DNA of 64,000 nucleotides from Sepioteuthis lessoniana (taxonomy: Eukaryota > Mollusca > Cephalopoda > Myopsida > Loliginidae), in contig OY757912.1 in assembly GCA_963585895.1 (NCBI GenBank), positions 86,452,099 through 86,516,098 of the forward strand. Direction: 5' to 3'. A program made the translations under genes and the position numbers. How positions within the stretch are numbered: the first letter of the stretch is position 1; each line of letters begins with the position of its first letter. Positions 21,273 to 33,196 of this stretch are shown here, one piece after another. Below the pieces are notes generated by a model. That model searched no databases. It was given only the letters and a program-made list of their open reading frames with translations, and was not told the DNA's origin.

Positions 21273-22610
21273 ACTCTTATCTCTATGCTAAAGGATAATA
21301 AGTTTATTCTATAAGTATAATTATTTACAATATCTACTATAGAAACTTGAACAGGATACATTTTTTGCTATTAGTTAGGAAAATATGTTTTAACTTGTTC
21401 CATTGAGATGATGAAATTTACCCCACCCCGCCCAACAACTCTTTAAAGTAATTAGCTGAAAAAATCACGAGGCGTTTACTTTAATTCGTTTTTTTCATTT
21501 CAAATGCCTCTCTGACCTACCAGATTTCATGAATGATGACGCTTGCAGAAGCAAAAAAAAACAAAACAAAAAATCTCTTAGTTTAAATGTGTTGCTCTCT
21601 TGTCAACGTAGTCAGTACGGCAATCATAAGTCAGATATTGTAATTATTCCAAATACGGTCCTGTTTGTGGATCTCGGTACCCAAGGTGCATATGTGGGCG
21701 AGACTTACAGTAAATAAACATGTGGGTAAGTACCTAGCGATGAACCAGATAATAGAATCCAGACCCCAAGAGAAAGAAAACCGTAAACAGCTTTCACTCA
21801 ACTCCATATCTCTTCATTGCCGCCTGCCGTGTTTAAATTGGCACCAACATGTAAATGGTTTTAATAACAGGAAAAAAAAAAAAAATAGGACACAGACTGC
21901 CTCTTACATCAGCCTCTTTATCTTCTGTGACTTGTTTACGTGACAGTTGTATTAATTTTCCTTTTGAACATATGACTTATTCTCCCCATCACGGCTCATC
22001 TTTTAGAATAAAATATAAGTATACCTAGGCGCATTATATTGCTTTTGTTTGCACCAAATTATCTCTTTCTCGCTCGCTCGCTCGCTCGCTCAGACACTTT
22101 GAGATATATGGGGAACACGAAGTTTTTCGGGTATGTGTATATTGTTAGGATATTCTGAGATTTGCAACTGACTACTTTTTCTTCTAACCCCATTCAATTG
22201 TAATCTTCTTTTTATTTGTCGAAGCAGTAAAGAGTTTACAACTATTTCGTGGTAAGAAATGTTTTCCTGAACCAGCGGAATCTACTGCGCCCCCTAGTTA
22301 AAGCGTTTAAAAATATCATGGAATCATCTTTGGTAAATTGGAAGTTTGAGGGTCCACCACGTGTCTCTATTCAGTGGGAAATTTCAGCAGAGGCTGCTAT
22401 TAACAGGAGACAATGCACTGCAAAAACTGCTGGGCTTGGTGAGCACGTGCGTTCCCACTGGCAGCCGAGAGAGAAAAAGACGTGTCCGTTCAGTAGAGGT
22501 ATCTCGAGGTAACAATTTTCCTGATATCAAAGTCCTGGTGATGGTTATTAAAACCGAAATGTTTTATATCACAATAGATTCACCTGTTTAAATTATTCTG
22601 TTTTTCAGCT
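21273..22610. other. Unassigned stretch with a GC-richer island
   Basis: Mostly AT-rich. (CTCG)n at 22070-22091. A moderately GC-rich part at 22255-22515 has an 87-codon plus frame with no recognisable motif and a GAGGTAAC donor-like end; I cannot call it an exon. Confidence 0.4.
22285..22305 (-). promoter_or_regulatory. CTCF-like motif (weak)
   Basis: The minus strand reads TAACTAGGGGGCGCAG, differing from the bilaterian CTCF core CCACTAGGGGGCGC at the first two positions. One motif match alone is weak; function is inference. Confidence 0.22.
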
Positions 22611-22915
22611 TTCTTCAATACGCTGACCTTATTCTCAGCAGTGAAGTAAGCACCCCCATCAAAAAAGGTGTCTCGGAGTACTCATTCATTGCCATTACTC
22701 CTACGTTCACTCTGATCTAGAGGGTAGTTGCTGTTAGGGTCCCATTTATGGGTCAAATAGATCTGTTTAAAATTATTCGTATTCGATAGGACCATGTGCA
22801 AAAATGTTCTTGTAGACAACTAAATAAAAATGTGAATATAAACAGAATAAGATGATTCTAGACCGTTTGAAATGCCCTTAAATCAATCAATCATGAATAT
22901 AAGATTCTTTCTGGT
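22610..22915 (+). repeat. Family A element, old, with (AATC)n tail
   Basis: ACGCTGACC, GAGTACTCATTCATTGCCAT, TTCACTCTGATCTAGAGGGT, GGGTCAAATAGATCTGTTT; tail GCCCTTAAATCAATCAATC instead of AACCA. Confidence 0.55.
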
Positions 22916-23164
22916 TCGAGGAGACGATATTTGAGTGCTCTGTGAGGATCTGCGACAAGATTAATTTTTTCAATATTAGTCGAGGGCGTAGCCTTTTGAA
23001 AATTACCGTAAATTTGTCTTGCTTTCCATTGATCCATTAATAGTTACATCTTGGGCTCAAAACTAAACTGTTTTTAGTGAGTAGACAAAAATTCGGAGAA
23101 GAGTAGACCCATCTCTTTATTGCCATTACTCTCAATTCGACGTTTTTGTATAACCTTCAGGGTA

Positions 23165-23700
23165 TATACCACCATCGTCATCATATTACACTGATAGTAC
23201 AGATTTCCCAGATCTCTCACTCCATCCGTCCCTATCATTCATCGCTCCCGGCAGGTCTTACAACTACATCCTATGTCTGCACAAAGCTGATGTAAATTAG
23301 TACTTGTTTGTCGGCCAACACTGGAACGTCCATGTGTAGGGGTTCAAAGAAGCACGGCATTAATGAATTCGTCTCGCATTTCTTGTTCCTTTTGCTTGGA
23401 TAGTTTTTTTAGATGGGAAGTAAATGGCTATACATCTATTGTTTTGTGGGGTGTGGCTTCCAGGATTTATTCGTTGATACTACATATCTCTTATTCTTAG
23501 ACAGTCTCACTTATATGGTCCTTGCTTAACGATCAATCAACGTCCAAATCCTCATTTCCCTTCTCGTTCTTCAGTCCTCCTGTCAATTGCCTCGTGTAGC
23601 TTAGGCGTCTATTTCGTGTCTCCATCTTAGTTTGAGTTCGATGTCTTCTGTCCTCATTTCCCTTTTGGTCAAAATTCTTCAGGGTTGAGATAACGAATTA
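23165..23700 (-). mobile_element. RTE-like LINE 3' end, diverged
   Basis: Minus-strand relic of the same tail peptide (CTGATAGTACAGATTTCCCA, CGCTCCCGGCAGGTCTTACA, CGTCCATGTGTAGGGGTTCA in plus sense), extending upstream to about 23700. Multiple breaks. Confidence 0.6.
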
Positions 23701-24015
23701 CAATACGACTACGATTTCATGTGCACATAAAACTTTTATTACTTTACGACTTTTCCTTTCATTATCCGCTGTTGCCTGCAAGGATTCTGGGAGCAAAAAG
23801 GAACATTCAACCGTTCGCGTTGAGTGTTTCTCACGTACTAATTTTTAACTCTAGGGTCGTTTTGGTCACCTGATTTAAAACATAAAATGAGAGCCGTGGT
23901 CTCTGATTGACATCAAATTCAACTGCTGTCAATCATAGAGCTGTGTTTTTGCACACGTTCAACCGTTCAGGACTTAATTTGAATGCTACGCATGTCATTA
24001 ATAAATCTTACGAAT
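23701..24015. other. Unassigned stretch
   Basis: Nothing recognised on either strand. Confidence 0.4.
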
Positions 24016-24245
24016 CTATTCTGTGTCCATTTGAATGAATTCTGGATTACATAAATTGTGAAGAACCCGATGAAAGTTATCTTGCAAATGATATTCAACA
24101 TGAATAAGAAAACAGGGATAGATACTTAGTCCCAAAGCAGCATCCAGGTCATCATCAAGGTCGAAGACTGTTATATTAAAAACTTTTTTCTTCTTTGTTA
24201 AGTTCAACGCTTGTACAGAATTTAGTGAAATACTATTCCTGGTAA
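24016..24245 (+). repeat. Dispersed repeat G, copy 2
   Basis: Homologous to 2790-3003 in the same orientation, about 215-230 bp, with GATGAAAGTTATCTTGCAAA and TTTAGTGAAATACT near its ends. Confidence 0.55.
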
Positions 24246-24509
24246 AAATTGTGAAATTTACACAATTAGAAGTTCATATCAGTGAATTTTTTTTAATTTA
24301 TTTTGCAGCAAATAAACCAACAAAAAAAAAGATATTCTAGCCTTATAAAATACATGTTAAACAAATAAGATTAGAGTATATGAATTAAAAGTATAATGAT
24401 TCAAAAAATATGCACAAGAAGCAATAACGGAATAGCTGAATGTTTAGGGAAAAATTATGGAATGATCTTGTAATTTGAATTCCTAAAAATTTTCAGCAAA
24501 AGACTACAA

Positions 24510-24955
24510 ATTCAAATTGTTCTACAGTCAGCAGAGAGTCGTTTCAGATCTCAAAAAAGTGGTTTTGCATGTCTAATTGAAAGGATACATGATTCCAACA
24601 AAAGAACTGTCAATTGAAATGACAGAAAGAACGGTAAAATTCATTGAAGAACACAATCCGGTGTGATGTCTGGTAAAAGACAATAATTGTTACAAGTCAG
24701 TCGAATCTATAATTTTGCGCAAATAGAAATGTGGTAGTTAAAAAAAGGAAAACATTTTGATAGATCACGAAAGACATCAAAGTGTCAGGCAAGAAAGCTC
24801 AAAATAATTTGCCTTGTGAATAGAAAAAGTACAATAAAACACATGGGTCAAAAGAGGAATCAGTGATTGTGACAGGATTATCAGAAATTGGATAAACGAA
24901 ATGGGATTTAAATGGAGAAAAGCCAAACGAGACGCACACAGAAGAAAAGCGGGTT
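24510..24955 (+). pseudogene. Tc1-like transposase N-terminal remnant
   Basis: Plus-strand peptides in several frames: IEMTERTVKFIEEHNP, then RSRKTSKCQARKLKIICLVN and RKSTIKHMGQKRN, then a NEMGFKWRKAKRDAHRRK-like end, matching the helix-turn-helix half of Tc1-like transposases (pattern R-x-L-K-x-I-C-L...R-x-R-x-x-x-M-G-F-K). Several stops; the catalytic half is absent. Confidence 0.6.
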
Positions 24956-25584
24956 AAAGAGAAATGAATTCTAATTTTTTATCAATGAATTCCTTACTTT
25001 TTTACCCTCAATAATAGGTTAAGCTATATTTTCCTCTGCACGGTATGGAAAAATTATACCATAGATGCGAATAATTTAATCTAGTTTGCTTGGGGTATGC
25101 TTTATGGAGCCTGAAACTTTAGCTATGAAATAAAAATGCGTCTTATCTATTATTAGTTTATTTACTGCTGAATAAAACCAAGAACAACATCTTTTAAGGG
25201 ACAAAATCCATAGGTTTTGCCAGGGTTGCTTATTGATTCTTTCTTTAGATCATGGTTTTTCTTCATACTATGATTTGTTCTGCTTTAACTGACGCAACAT
25301 ATCTATCTATCTATCTATCTGTATGTTTGCGTGTTATATATTTGAATTGCTATAATTCACATTATATATATATATATTTATATATATGAGTGTATATATA
25401 TAATTCCTAGTACTTCTTACGTTGCAACTGTGGTTGGGGACCACTTTCGGACACCAGTTCCCGAAAAACTATGGGTAAAAATATACATGGATAGCCAGCC
25501 TAACCCCCATTGGGTGAATACCGTCCCCCCCATATACACACTTCACCTGGTAAGAATACTCAATATCTCAAGAAAGAACAAATG
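24956..25584. other. Unassigned stretch
   Basis: ATCT repeats at 25300-25321, TA-rich 25364-25402. A 60-codon frame at 25430 has no known motif. Confidence 0.4.
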
Positions 25585-25614
25585 TTATATATATATATAT
25601 ATATATATATAATT

Positions 25615-25835
25615 GACAACAGTCTACTCGTATTCATTATCCCTGTTAACAAATTTTTGTAATCTTCCACAGGTGATGCCAGCATTTCTATGGGATTACT
25701 TTTATTAGAAAGCGGAAGTTTTGTGAACGAAATCAGCTGTAGATGATTCCAAGAATGTGTTAAAAAAGATGATGAACAGGTGGAAACTCTTTGTGATAAT
25801 ATATGCTGAATTCACTTCCAGGAAAGTGTCAACGT

Positions 25836-25840
<5 letters not shown>
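25615..25840 (+). repeat. Dispersed repeat H, copy 2
   Basis: Homologous to 6060-6345. It too sits between (AT)n runs, at 25584-25611 and 25841-25876. The 3' part reads DSKNVLKKMMNRWKLFV, a mariner-transposase-like C-terminal pattern. Confidence 0.5.
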
Positions 25841-25882
<42 letters not shown>

Positions 25883-25955
25883 TTGAAAAGAAAAAAAGAA
25901 TGCAATCACCCAAATCACTTATACGAATTCTGATATATGTTAAGGGAGGAAATAC

Positions 25956-26005
<50 letters not shown>
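25841..26005. repeat. Two (AT)n microsatellites
   Basis: AT runs at 25841-25876 and 25957-26005 around an 80-base spacer. Confidence 0.95.
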
Positions 26006-26008
<3 letters not shown>

Positions 26009-26205
26009 CTTGGGAAAGGTATGAATCCAATTATTCTCCCTCCAGCTATGGGTAAATAGTAGGGCAGACTAGGTTCTTCAGCCTTTGTAAGGCAACTAGT
26101 CTAGTAGAAGGAAAACTCTGAATTCAAACCTGTTAAACTTCGCTTAAAAATTGACCTTGTGTCATATCCTGCCCAAGCGGAGATTTGGGTAAATATGATA
26201 TATAT
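26006..26205 (+). repeat. Family B SINE, 5'-truncated between (AT)n runs
   Basis: It begins abruptly at ACCCTTGGGAAAGGTATGAA in the core and ends GGGTAAATATGATA. (AT)n abuts both ends, and the tRNA-like head is missing. Confidence 0.85.
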
Positions 26206-26247
26206 ATATATATATATACGTGTATATATGTGTGTTTGTGTGCTGGG

Positions 26248-26308
<61 letters not shown>
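26198..26308. repeat. (TA)n-(TG)n microsatellite
   Basis: TA then about 56 bases of TG. Confidence 0.95.
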
Positions 26309-26310
<2 letters not shown>

Positions 26311-26962
26311 ACGTAATAGAAAGTGTTACGGTCCCATCTATCCGTCAAATAAATCTGTTTGAAGAGTATCAATGTTTAATAAGAAAACTTGACATCCTAT
26401 GAGTGTGCAGATTATTTGTAATCAGAATACTTGAATTTTAATTACATGAAATAATATAATTGATTTCACAAAGACTCTATTCAATATTAAATGACCCATG
26501 AAAGATTGACGTAATGTAAAACCAATCAACCAATCAAACAAACATTAATAATTCTAATAAAACGGAGAAAGTATTTAGTCATTAAGATCAATTCATAAGA
26601 AGTGCATTGAGTAATGAGACTGTTATTGTTAAAGGAAAATAGAATCAAATAAGAATTACTTTCGTGAATGTAGTTTCTTTTGCCGCACACCAATGAAGAC
26701 GTTGTAAGCTCGCAATAAAAACAGCGTTGGAAAGATCTAACGGAAACTACCTTCAGTTTGTTTGTCATATTGGTTGCGTGGTTTTGACTCTTCCAAAATA
26801 GCGTCTGTAGAGTATTAAGGCTTTAAGATCGCAGGAATATTCTTTTTAGATAAAATCTCGTCTCCGGAGTACGATTCTTTCAGCTAATTTTGCAGAGTTT
26901 TTCACATAACCAAGTCTTTGATAATCGAAATGTTTGACAGACAGAAGATTTATTTTCAATTC
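26309..26962. other. Unassigned stretch with a possible A tail
   Basis: ATTAAATGACCCATGAAAGA followed by an AACCAATCAACCAATCAAAC end at 26484-26542 is an A-like tail. An 80-codon minus frame (26526-26768) has no known motif. Confidence 0.4.
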
Positions 26963-27632
26963 CTGGTTTTGATTTGCTTTTGTTTGGTTTTATGGCATAT
27001 CAACCGTTGTGGGTTATTTAATGCCAAATCTTTTTTATACGTATGTATCAAATATGATTTCTAAACACATTTTGTTGATAACATTTTTAAACAAGGCAGA
27101 GCTCATTTTTTTTCACAAAGTTAAATGGTTTCAGTTATTTCTATCTAATATGAATAATTCTATTAACTATTATTCATTTATTTGCACACGTTTAATGTTT
27201 TCAAGTATTGCTATGTATCACTAACAATTCAATTAAACATCATTCATTTCTTACACACAGAATTGATAATCAAACAGTTCTATTTCAAACAATTCAGTTA
27301 AGCATACGCATACTACTTTTTGATTACACACAGATAATGTAAAAACAGTTCTATTATAAGAAATTAAGTTTAACATAAGTACATAATTTAAATGTCAAAC
27401 AGTTATATTTTACCCATAGATAGGACTCTATTTGGTGCTACCACTCCGGGTCTCAGTGGACCTGGGAGAGATGGCAATGAATTGGTACTCCACATTCCCC
27501 AAAGCTCCGGCATTACTGAAGCCTCACAATCAGATTATTTAGTGTCATATCCAGAACACTTATTGCGGAAGTATTAACCCTTTGATGAGATGTAGTCGGT
27601 GTATTCTACAGCCCCAGCCGAGTCGGCCATTT
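26963..27632 (-). repeat. Family A element, full length
   Basis: Tail TTTGGTTTTATGGCATATCA and ACCGTTGTGGGTTATTTAAT at left; about six sub-repeats; head CTACCACTCCGGGTCTCAGT, and CTACAGCCCCAGCCGAGTCG at the right end. Confidence 0.82.
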
Positions 27633-28317
27633 AATTCCTGACCAATGATGAAACGTTGCTGAGACATGATGGGAATAATCATTCTTGTTGAGGTTTCCTC
27701 AATTCCTTAGATGACTTCAGGGATACTTTCCCATGGCTATCCATTAGATTTGCTGCCATTTTGAGTTGTCAAAATAAATACTTTTGCGAGATTAAAATAA
27801 TTTTTGCTGTAAACTAATCTTAAATTGATGCAGAGTTTATGTTTATGGAAAAAAATCTTTAAAAAAAGATTGATTTTGCTTATTCATTTTTTTAGAATTT
27901 CCCCTTATTCATTGAATGATCTTCGTATAAGTCTTAGCTGATTTACCCAGATTTGATAGGGTAAAATTAATAAGTTTAGAGGTGGTTAGTACTTTTCAGT
28001 AACTTATTTAGTAAGTAGATAAAAAAAACCCTTTTCAAACAAAGCCTTATTTTAGATTAGAATTCACATTATTTTTCATGCACATATCTCTTTATGAATT
28101 TTTTTGATTCGTTTATTTTTCAGCAATTGTATAAGTAAAGAACCATTATGGCATCGGATACATTTCTGTAATTTGCACCATTAAATATCTCTATACTGAC
28201 TTTGAATGAAATTGAATTTCAATGAAAGCAGAGTAAAAAAAAGTCAAGATTAAGGTAAATGAATGAAATGATAAGTGAAAATACATGTCACCCTTTCAAA
28301 TTTAACGACCACTCTTT
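27633..28317. other. Unassigned AT-rich stretch
   Basis: Nothing recognised. Confidence 0.45.
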
Positions 28318-28705
28318 GGGCGAGAAGTATATTACATTGTATCGACTGCAGATGAAAAAGGTAGCCTTCATCAAAATTAGCGCTGTCCTAGCTATGACTC
28401 TAAACTGTATCTGATGGCAAAGCTTTTGTTCTAGAAAACTGGGGGTTATGGAGTATCCCTTCATTGCCATTATTTTTAGTTCCACTCTGAACCAGAGTGT
28501 AAGAACCTTTTAGGGTCCCTACCTATTATGGTTTAAATAAATCAGTTTGGAATTATTCATATTTGATTGGTCCGTGTGAAAAAAAAGCACCTTAAGAAAC
28601 AGCTATACAAAAAATGAAACTATTTAAGTACAATTAAAGTGATTTCTTAAACTCTCAGTTTGAATTAAACCTAATGGTTTGACATGCCGTAAAAATCCAT
28701 CAATC
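28318..28705 (+). repeat. Family A element, old, (AATC)-type tail
   Basis: TATCGACTGCAGATG, GGAGTATCCCTTCATTGCCA, TCCACTCTGAACCAGAGTG; tail GGTTTGACATGCCGTAAAAA then TCCATCAATCAAAG. Confidence 0.6.
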
Positions 28706-29111
28706 AAAGTCACTTGGCGTATCCGGTGATGATAATGGAATGTTCTCATTACTTTTATGCAAAAAACAATTTGGTAATTCATATATATATTTTATTAATT
28801 ACTCTGTGTTAAACGTCAATATTTCATCCGCTGGTTTTTGATTATGGTTGAAAAAAATAGTCTCATCATTTTCTCGAGTAACTTTCTACGGTTTGAACTT
28901 TTAGCTTATTATGGATTATATCAAGTCTTTGTAAAATGAACACTATTAAAAATCAAATTTAGATCAGTTAAGCTTATTTGGTCATTCTGCAGGCAAGTTT
29001 AGGGCGATATTTAAAGCAAGTGTTATTATGAAAATAGACTTTTCTAAGAACAAAGTGAATTGTCCGAAATTGTCCGATTCTGATTATAGTATATAATATT
29101 TACAAAACTTT
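28706..29111. other. Unassigned AT-rich stretch
   Basis: Nothing recognised. Confidence 0.45.
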
Positions 29112-29126
29112 TGGTATGTCTTATCA

Positions 29127-29418
29127 TATTTACCAACCCCTTCGCTCGGGCAGGATATGACACAAGGGCAATCTTTAAACGAAGTTTAACAGGTTTGAAT
29201 TCAGAGTTTTCCTTCTACTAGACTAGTTGCCCCACCAAGGCTGAAGAACCTAGTCTGCCCTACTATTTACCCATATCTGGAGGGAGAATAATTGGATTCA
29301 TACCTTTCCTAAGAGTATTAGTGCTATGTGAAATGCAATCAGTCTCGTCCAGGATTTGAACTCGTGTCGCCATGCCAATTTCCTGCGAGGATAACCATTA
29401 CACCATGGGCACCTGCAA
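29127..29418 (-). repeat. Family B SINE with target duplication
   Basis: Full-length minus copy. The 15 bp duplication TGGTATGTCTTATCA is at 29112-29126 and 29419-29433, exact. Confidence 0.92.
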
Positions 29419-29604
29419 TGGTATGTCTTATCAAAGTTATTCTTTTGGTGGGGGTTAAATTTTATATCCTTTCGTTCCTTTATGCAACATATTCGGTAAA
29501 CTGTAGCACTTTAGAACTATCTCACCAAGTTTTGTACTATCTTCGATTGTATTGAAAAGAGAGTCCAGTTAAAATAAAGAGCCACTTAAAAGTCTGCCTC
29601 TTTT

Positions 29605-31578
29605 ATGGGTAGCCCAGTTAGTTGGGGCTGTAGAATACATCGACTGTTTCTCTGCAGGGGTTAAAACTCCCACCAAATGATATGAAACTAAATAATCTGA
29701 TGATGAGAATTTAGTAATGCTGGAACTTAGGGAAATGCGGAGTTCCCCTTCATTGCCATCGCACCAAGGTTCACTCTGAGCCCGAGTGGGAACACCTGAT
29801 ACGGTCCAATCTGTGTGTCAAATAGAAATGTTTGACATGTATACTGTGCAAACAGATAGTGTATGCTTAACTGAATTGTTTGAAATAGAACTGTTTTATA
29901 TTTACCTGTAAAAAAATGACTGATGTTTATTAATTGAATTTTTAGTGATACATAGCAATACTTGGAAAATTTTAATTTTGATGACTCATGCTAAATAGAA
30001 TCGTTAGAAAAGAGAGTCCACATAAAATAAAGGGCTGCCTAAAATTCTGTCTCTTTTATGGGTAGCCCAGTTAGTTGGGGCTGTAGAATACATCGACTGT
30101 TTCTCTGCAGGGGTTAAAACTCCCACCAAATGATATGAAACTAAATAATCTGATGATGAGAATTTAGTAATGCTGAAACTTAGGGAAATGCGGAGTTCCC
30201 CTTCATTGCCATCGCACCAAGGTTCACTCTGAGCCCGAGTGGGAACACCTGATACGGTCCAATCTGTGTGTCAAATAGAAATGTTTGACATGTATACTGT
30301 GCAAACAGATAGTGTATGCTTAACTGAATTGTTTGAAATAGAACTGTTTTATATTTACCTGTAAAAAATGACTGATGTTTATTAATTGAATTTTTAGTGA
30401 TACATAGCAATACTTGGAAAATTTTAATTTTGATGACTCATGCTAAATAGAATCGTTAGAAAAGAGAGTCCACATAAAATAAAGGGCTGCCTAAAATTCT
30501 GTCTCTTTTATGGGTAGCCCAGTTAGTTGGGGCTGTAGAATACATCGACTGTTTCTCTGCAGGGGTTAAAACTCCCACCAAATGATATGAAACTAAATAA
30601 TCTGATGATGAGAATTTAGTAATGCTGGAACTTAGGGAAATGCGGAGTTCCCCTTCATTGCCATCGCACCAAGGTTCACTCTGAGCCCGAGTGGGAACAC
30701 CTGATACGGTCCTATCTGTGTGTCAAATAGAAATGTTTGACATGTATACTGTGCAAACAGATAGTGTATGCTTAACTGAATTGTTTGAAATAGAACTGTT
30801 TTATATTTACCTGTAAAAAAATGACTGATGTTTATTAATTGAATTTTTAGTGATACATAGCAATACTTGGAAAATTTTAATTTTGATGACTCATGCTAAA
30901 TAGAATCGTTAGAAAAGAGAGTCCACATAAAATAAAGGGCTGCCTAAAATTCTGTCTCTTTTATGGGTAGCCCAGTTAGTTGGGGCTGTAGAATACATCG
31001 ACTGTTTCTCTGCAGGGGTTAAAACTCCCACCAAATGATATGAAACTAAATAATCTGATGATGAGAATTTAGTAATGCTGGAACTTAGGGAAATGCGGAG
31101 TTCCCCTTCATTGCCATCGCACCAAGTTTCACTCTGACCTCGAGTGGGAACACCTGATACGGTCCTATCTGTGGGTCAAATAGAAATGTTTGACATTTAT
31201 TCTGTGCAAACAGATAATGTATTCCTAACTGAATTATTTGAAATTGAACTGTTTTTATATTTAATTGAGTAAACAAATGACTGATGTTTAATTAAATTGT
31301 CAGCAATACTTGGAAACTTTGAATTTTGATAACTTATGCTAAAAAGAATGGTTAGAAATAGAACTATTTGATCCTTTAACTGTGTGTAAGTAAATGAATG
31401 ATGTCTAATTGAATTGTTAGTAAAACACAGCAATTCTTGGAACTATTTAATATTGTTGACAAATAAGGATTACAAATCATATATATCAAATATACATGTA
31501 TAATCCGGATTTAGCATTAAGTAACCTATATTGGCTGATATGCCATAAAACCAAATCAAACCAAACCAAACCAATCTT
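29605..31578 (+). repeat. Family A element with a four-fold tandem head/interior array
   Basis: GGGTAGCCCAGTTAGTTGGG starts at 29607, 30060, 30512 and 30965, giving a 452-453 bp period. Each unit holds a head and an interior with TTTGACATGTATACTGTGCA. Units 1 to 3 differ by only a few bases; the fourth diverges near its 3' side. A single tail (ATTAAGTAACCTATATTGGC, GATATGCCATAAAACC, AACCA units) closes the array at 31510-31578. The 63-78 codon minus frames inside are repeat shadows. Confidence 0.88.
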
Positions 31579-31809
31579 TTTTAGGTTTGATCTTTTAAAT
31601 CCGAACCAGTTTTTCGATGGTACGAACGCAGCCACACCATGAAATGAACCACGTGGGACCGGTCAGTATAATTGCCACTATCACTTTCATGTTTATTTTG
31701 ATTTTACAACGAAAGAGAAAAGAATTCCATATTACTTATCAATAAAGACATACAATGTTCTATTTATAACATCTACAAAAGGAATCCGCTCAACTGTTCA
31801 AACAAAATG

Positions 31810-31852
<43 letters not shown>

Positions 31853-32888
31853 TTTTAAATGAAAAATATTTCTTAATTCAGAATATTTTCCAAAAATGTA
31901 AGCTCTTAATTATTTGGAATTGATTTATTGCAGAAAATCTTTTCCTGTGAAAGAAATAAATATTTTGAGATCATGTGATATAACGGTTTTACCATCACGT
32001 GCTCGATTAGGTTGAAATGTGCATTACAACGTCTTAAGTAGTATTCAGACGCTGTTGTAAACTCCCTGTCGGAAAAGGTGAGGAACACAGGAATCATAGT
32101 TTCAGTTCACTAACACGAAAGTTTATTCGCCACAACACTTTGTAAGTAGTCGTTGGTAGAAAAAGAGTATAAAAGCAGAATCGAACGCGTTAGCAGACTA
32201 AAGAAAAACCGCATGTCATAAGATGTATGAGATAGCAGATACAGACCTTGGATTTTCTTTCACTTTTCATCTTCTAGTTCCTACACGTGTTCATCGCGGG
32301 GTCTGTCTTCAGCGCTTTGCATCCGGGCTCTAACTTTTTGATTATCTTCTCATTGTCCAAGCTAGTCTTCACTCGCGTCTTTACTTGTTCCCGCCCGGCT
32401 TCTGACTAACTTTCAAATCCGAGTCATACGTTTACTTCCTGGAGTTGGAGGAAGGAATATATACGATTCCAGTGGTTCCACACCTGAGCAGAAGATTTGG
32501 AACCTCCATGTTTTCTAGTCATTTTAATTACCGAAGTCATTCACCCGTGACTGGCTGATCTACAACCATCGCTTTAGTCTCGGTCATTCAGAGGTCAGTT
32601 GGCGCTTCCCGTAGACTCAGTATTTGTTTTTTCTTCTGATTATTTTCTTCTCTCTCCCCTTCCTTAGAAACTAGCCTCTTGTTCTCTTTATAACTTGTAC
32701 CTACCATATCATGTTGCACTTATTCAAAAGGGCACTGAATCAAACGGTACGCCAGGCTTAAACAAAAATCTATTGTCAAAGGCGGAAAAGTGCAAACCAA
32801 GTAAATTTTTTGGAAGAATGAGTAACCTGTACATTTAACAGACGGAAATGAAGGTGAGATAACAATTAATACATATTTTCTCGTCACA
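31579..32888. other. Unassigned stretch
   Basis: (AT)n at 31812-31846. A 63-codon minus frame at 31906-32097 and CT-rich parts at 32620-32680 carry no known motif. This is one of the longest repeat-poor stretches in the window. Confidence 0.45.

Positions 32889-32947
<59 letters not shown>
32889..32947. repeat. (AT)n-(TG)n microsatellite
   Basis: About 24 bases of AT and 36 of TG, directly before an A copy. Confidence 0.95.
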
Positions 32948-32950
<3 letters not shown>

Positions 32951-33196
32951 ACCCGCCATGTCGATTAGGGTGTCAACAGCATCTCTGCAGAAGGGTAAGG
33001 CCACACAATAGTTGTCCTGGGTATGATAAACCATCAGATGATCCTCGAGATTTGTTGAATGATGAGTACTCTTTTATTGCCATTACTCCAAGATACATTT
33101 TGACCCGAAATAGTAGTACTCGATAGGATCCCATGTATGGGTAAAATAGAACTATTTAATTATTCATTATACTTGAGAACATTCAACAGTCTGTAA

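Noticed and set aside
29700-29760. Further hammerhead core from CTGATGATGAG in family A
   Set aside because: No GAAA and no stem III with a GUC triplet follows at the right distance.
30180-31433. Recurrent minus frames with GAMAMKGNSAFP
   Set aside because: They recur wherever family A head occurs and break freely; shadow frames of a non-coding repeat.
29605-31578. CRISPR array
   Set aside because: The repeat unit is 453 bp with near-identical content and no short repeat/unique spacer alternation; it is a tandem SINE-like array in animal-type DNA.
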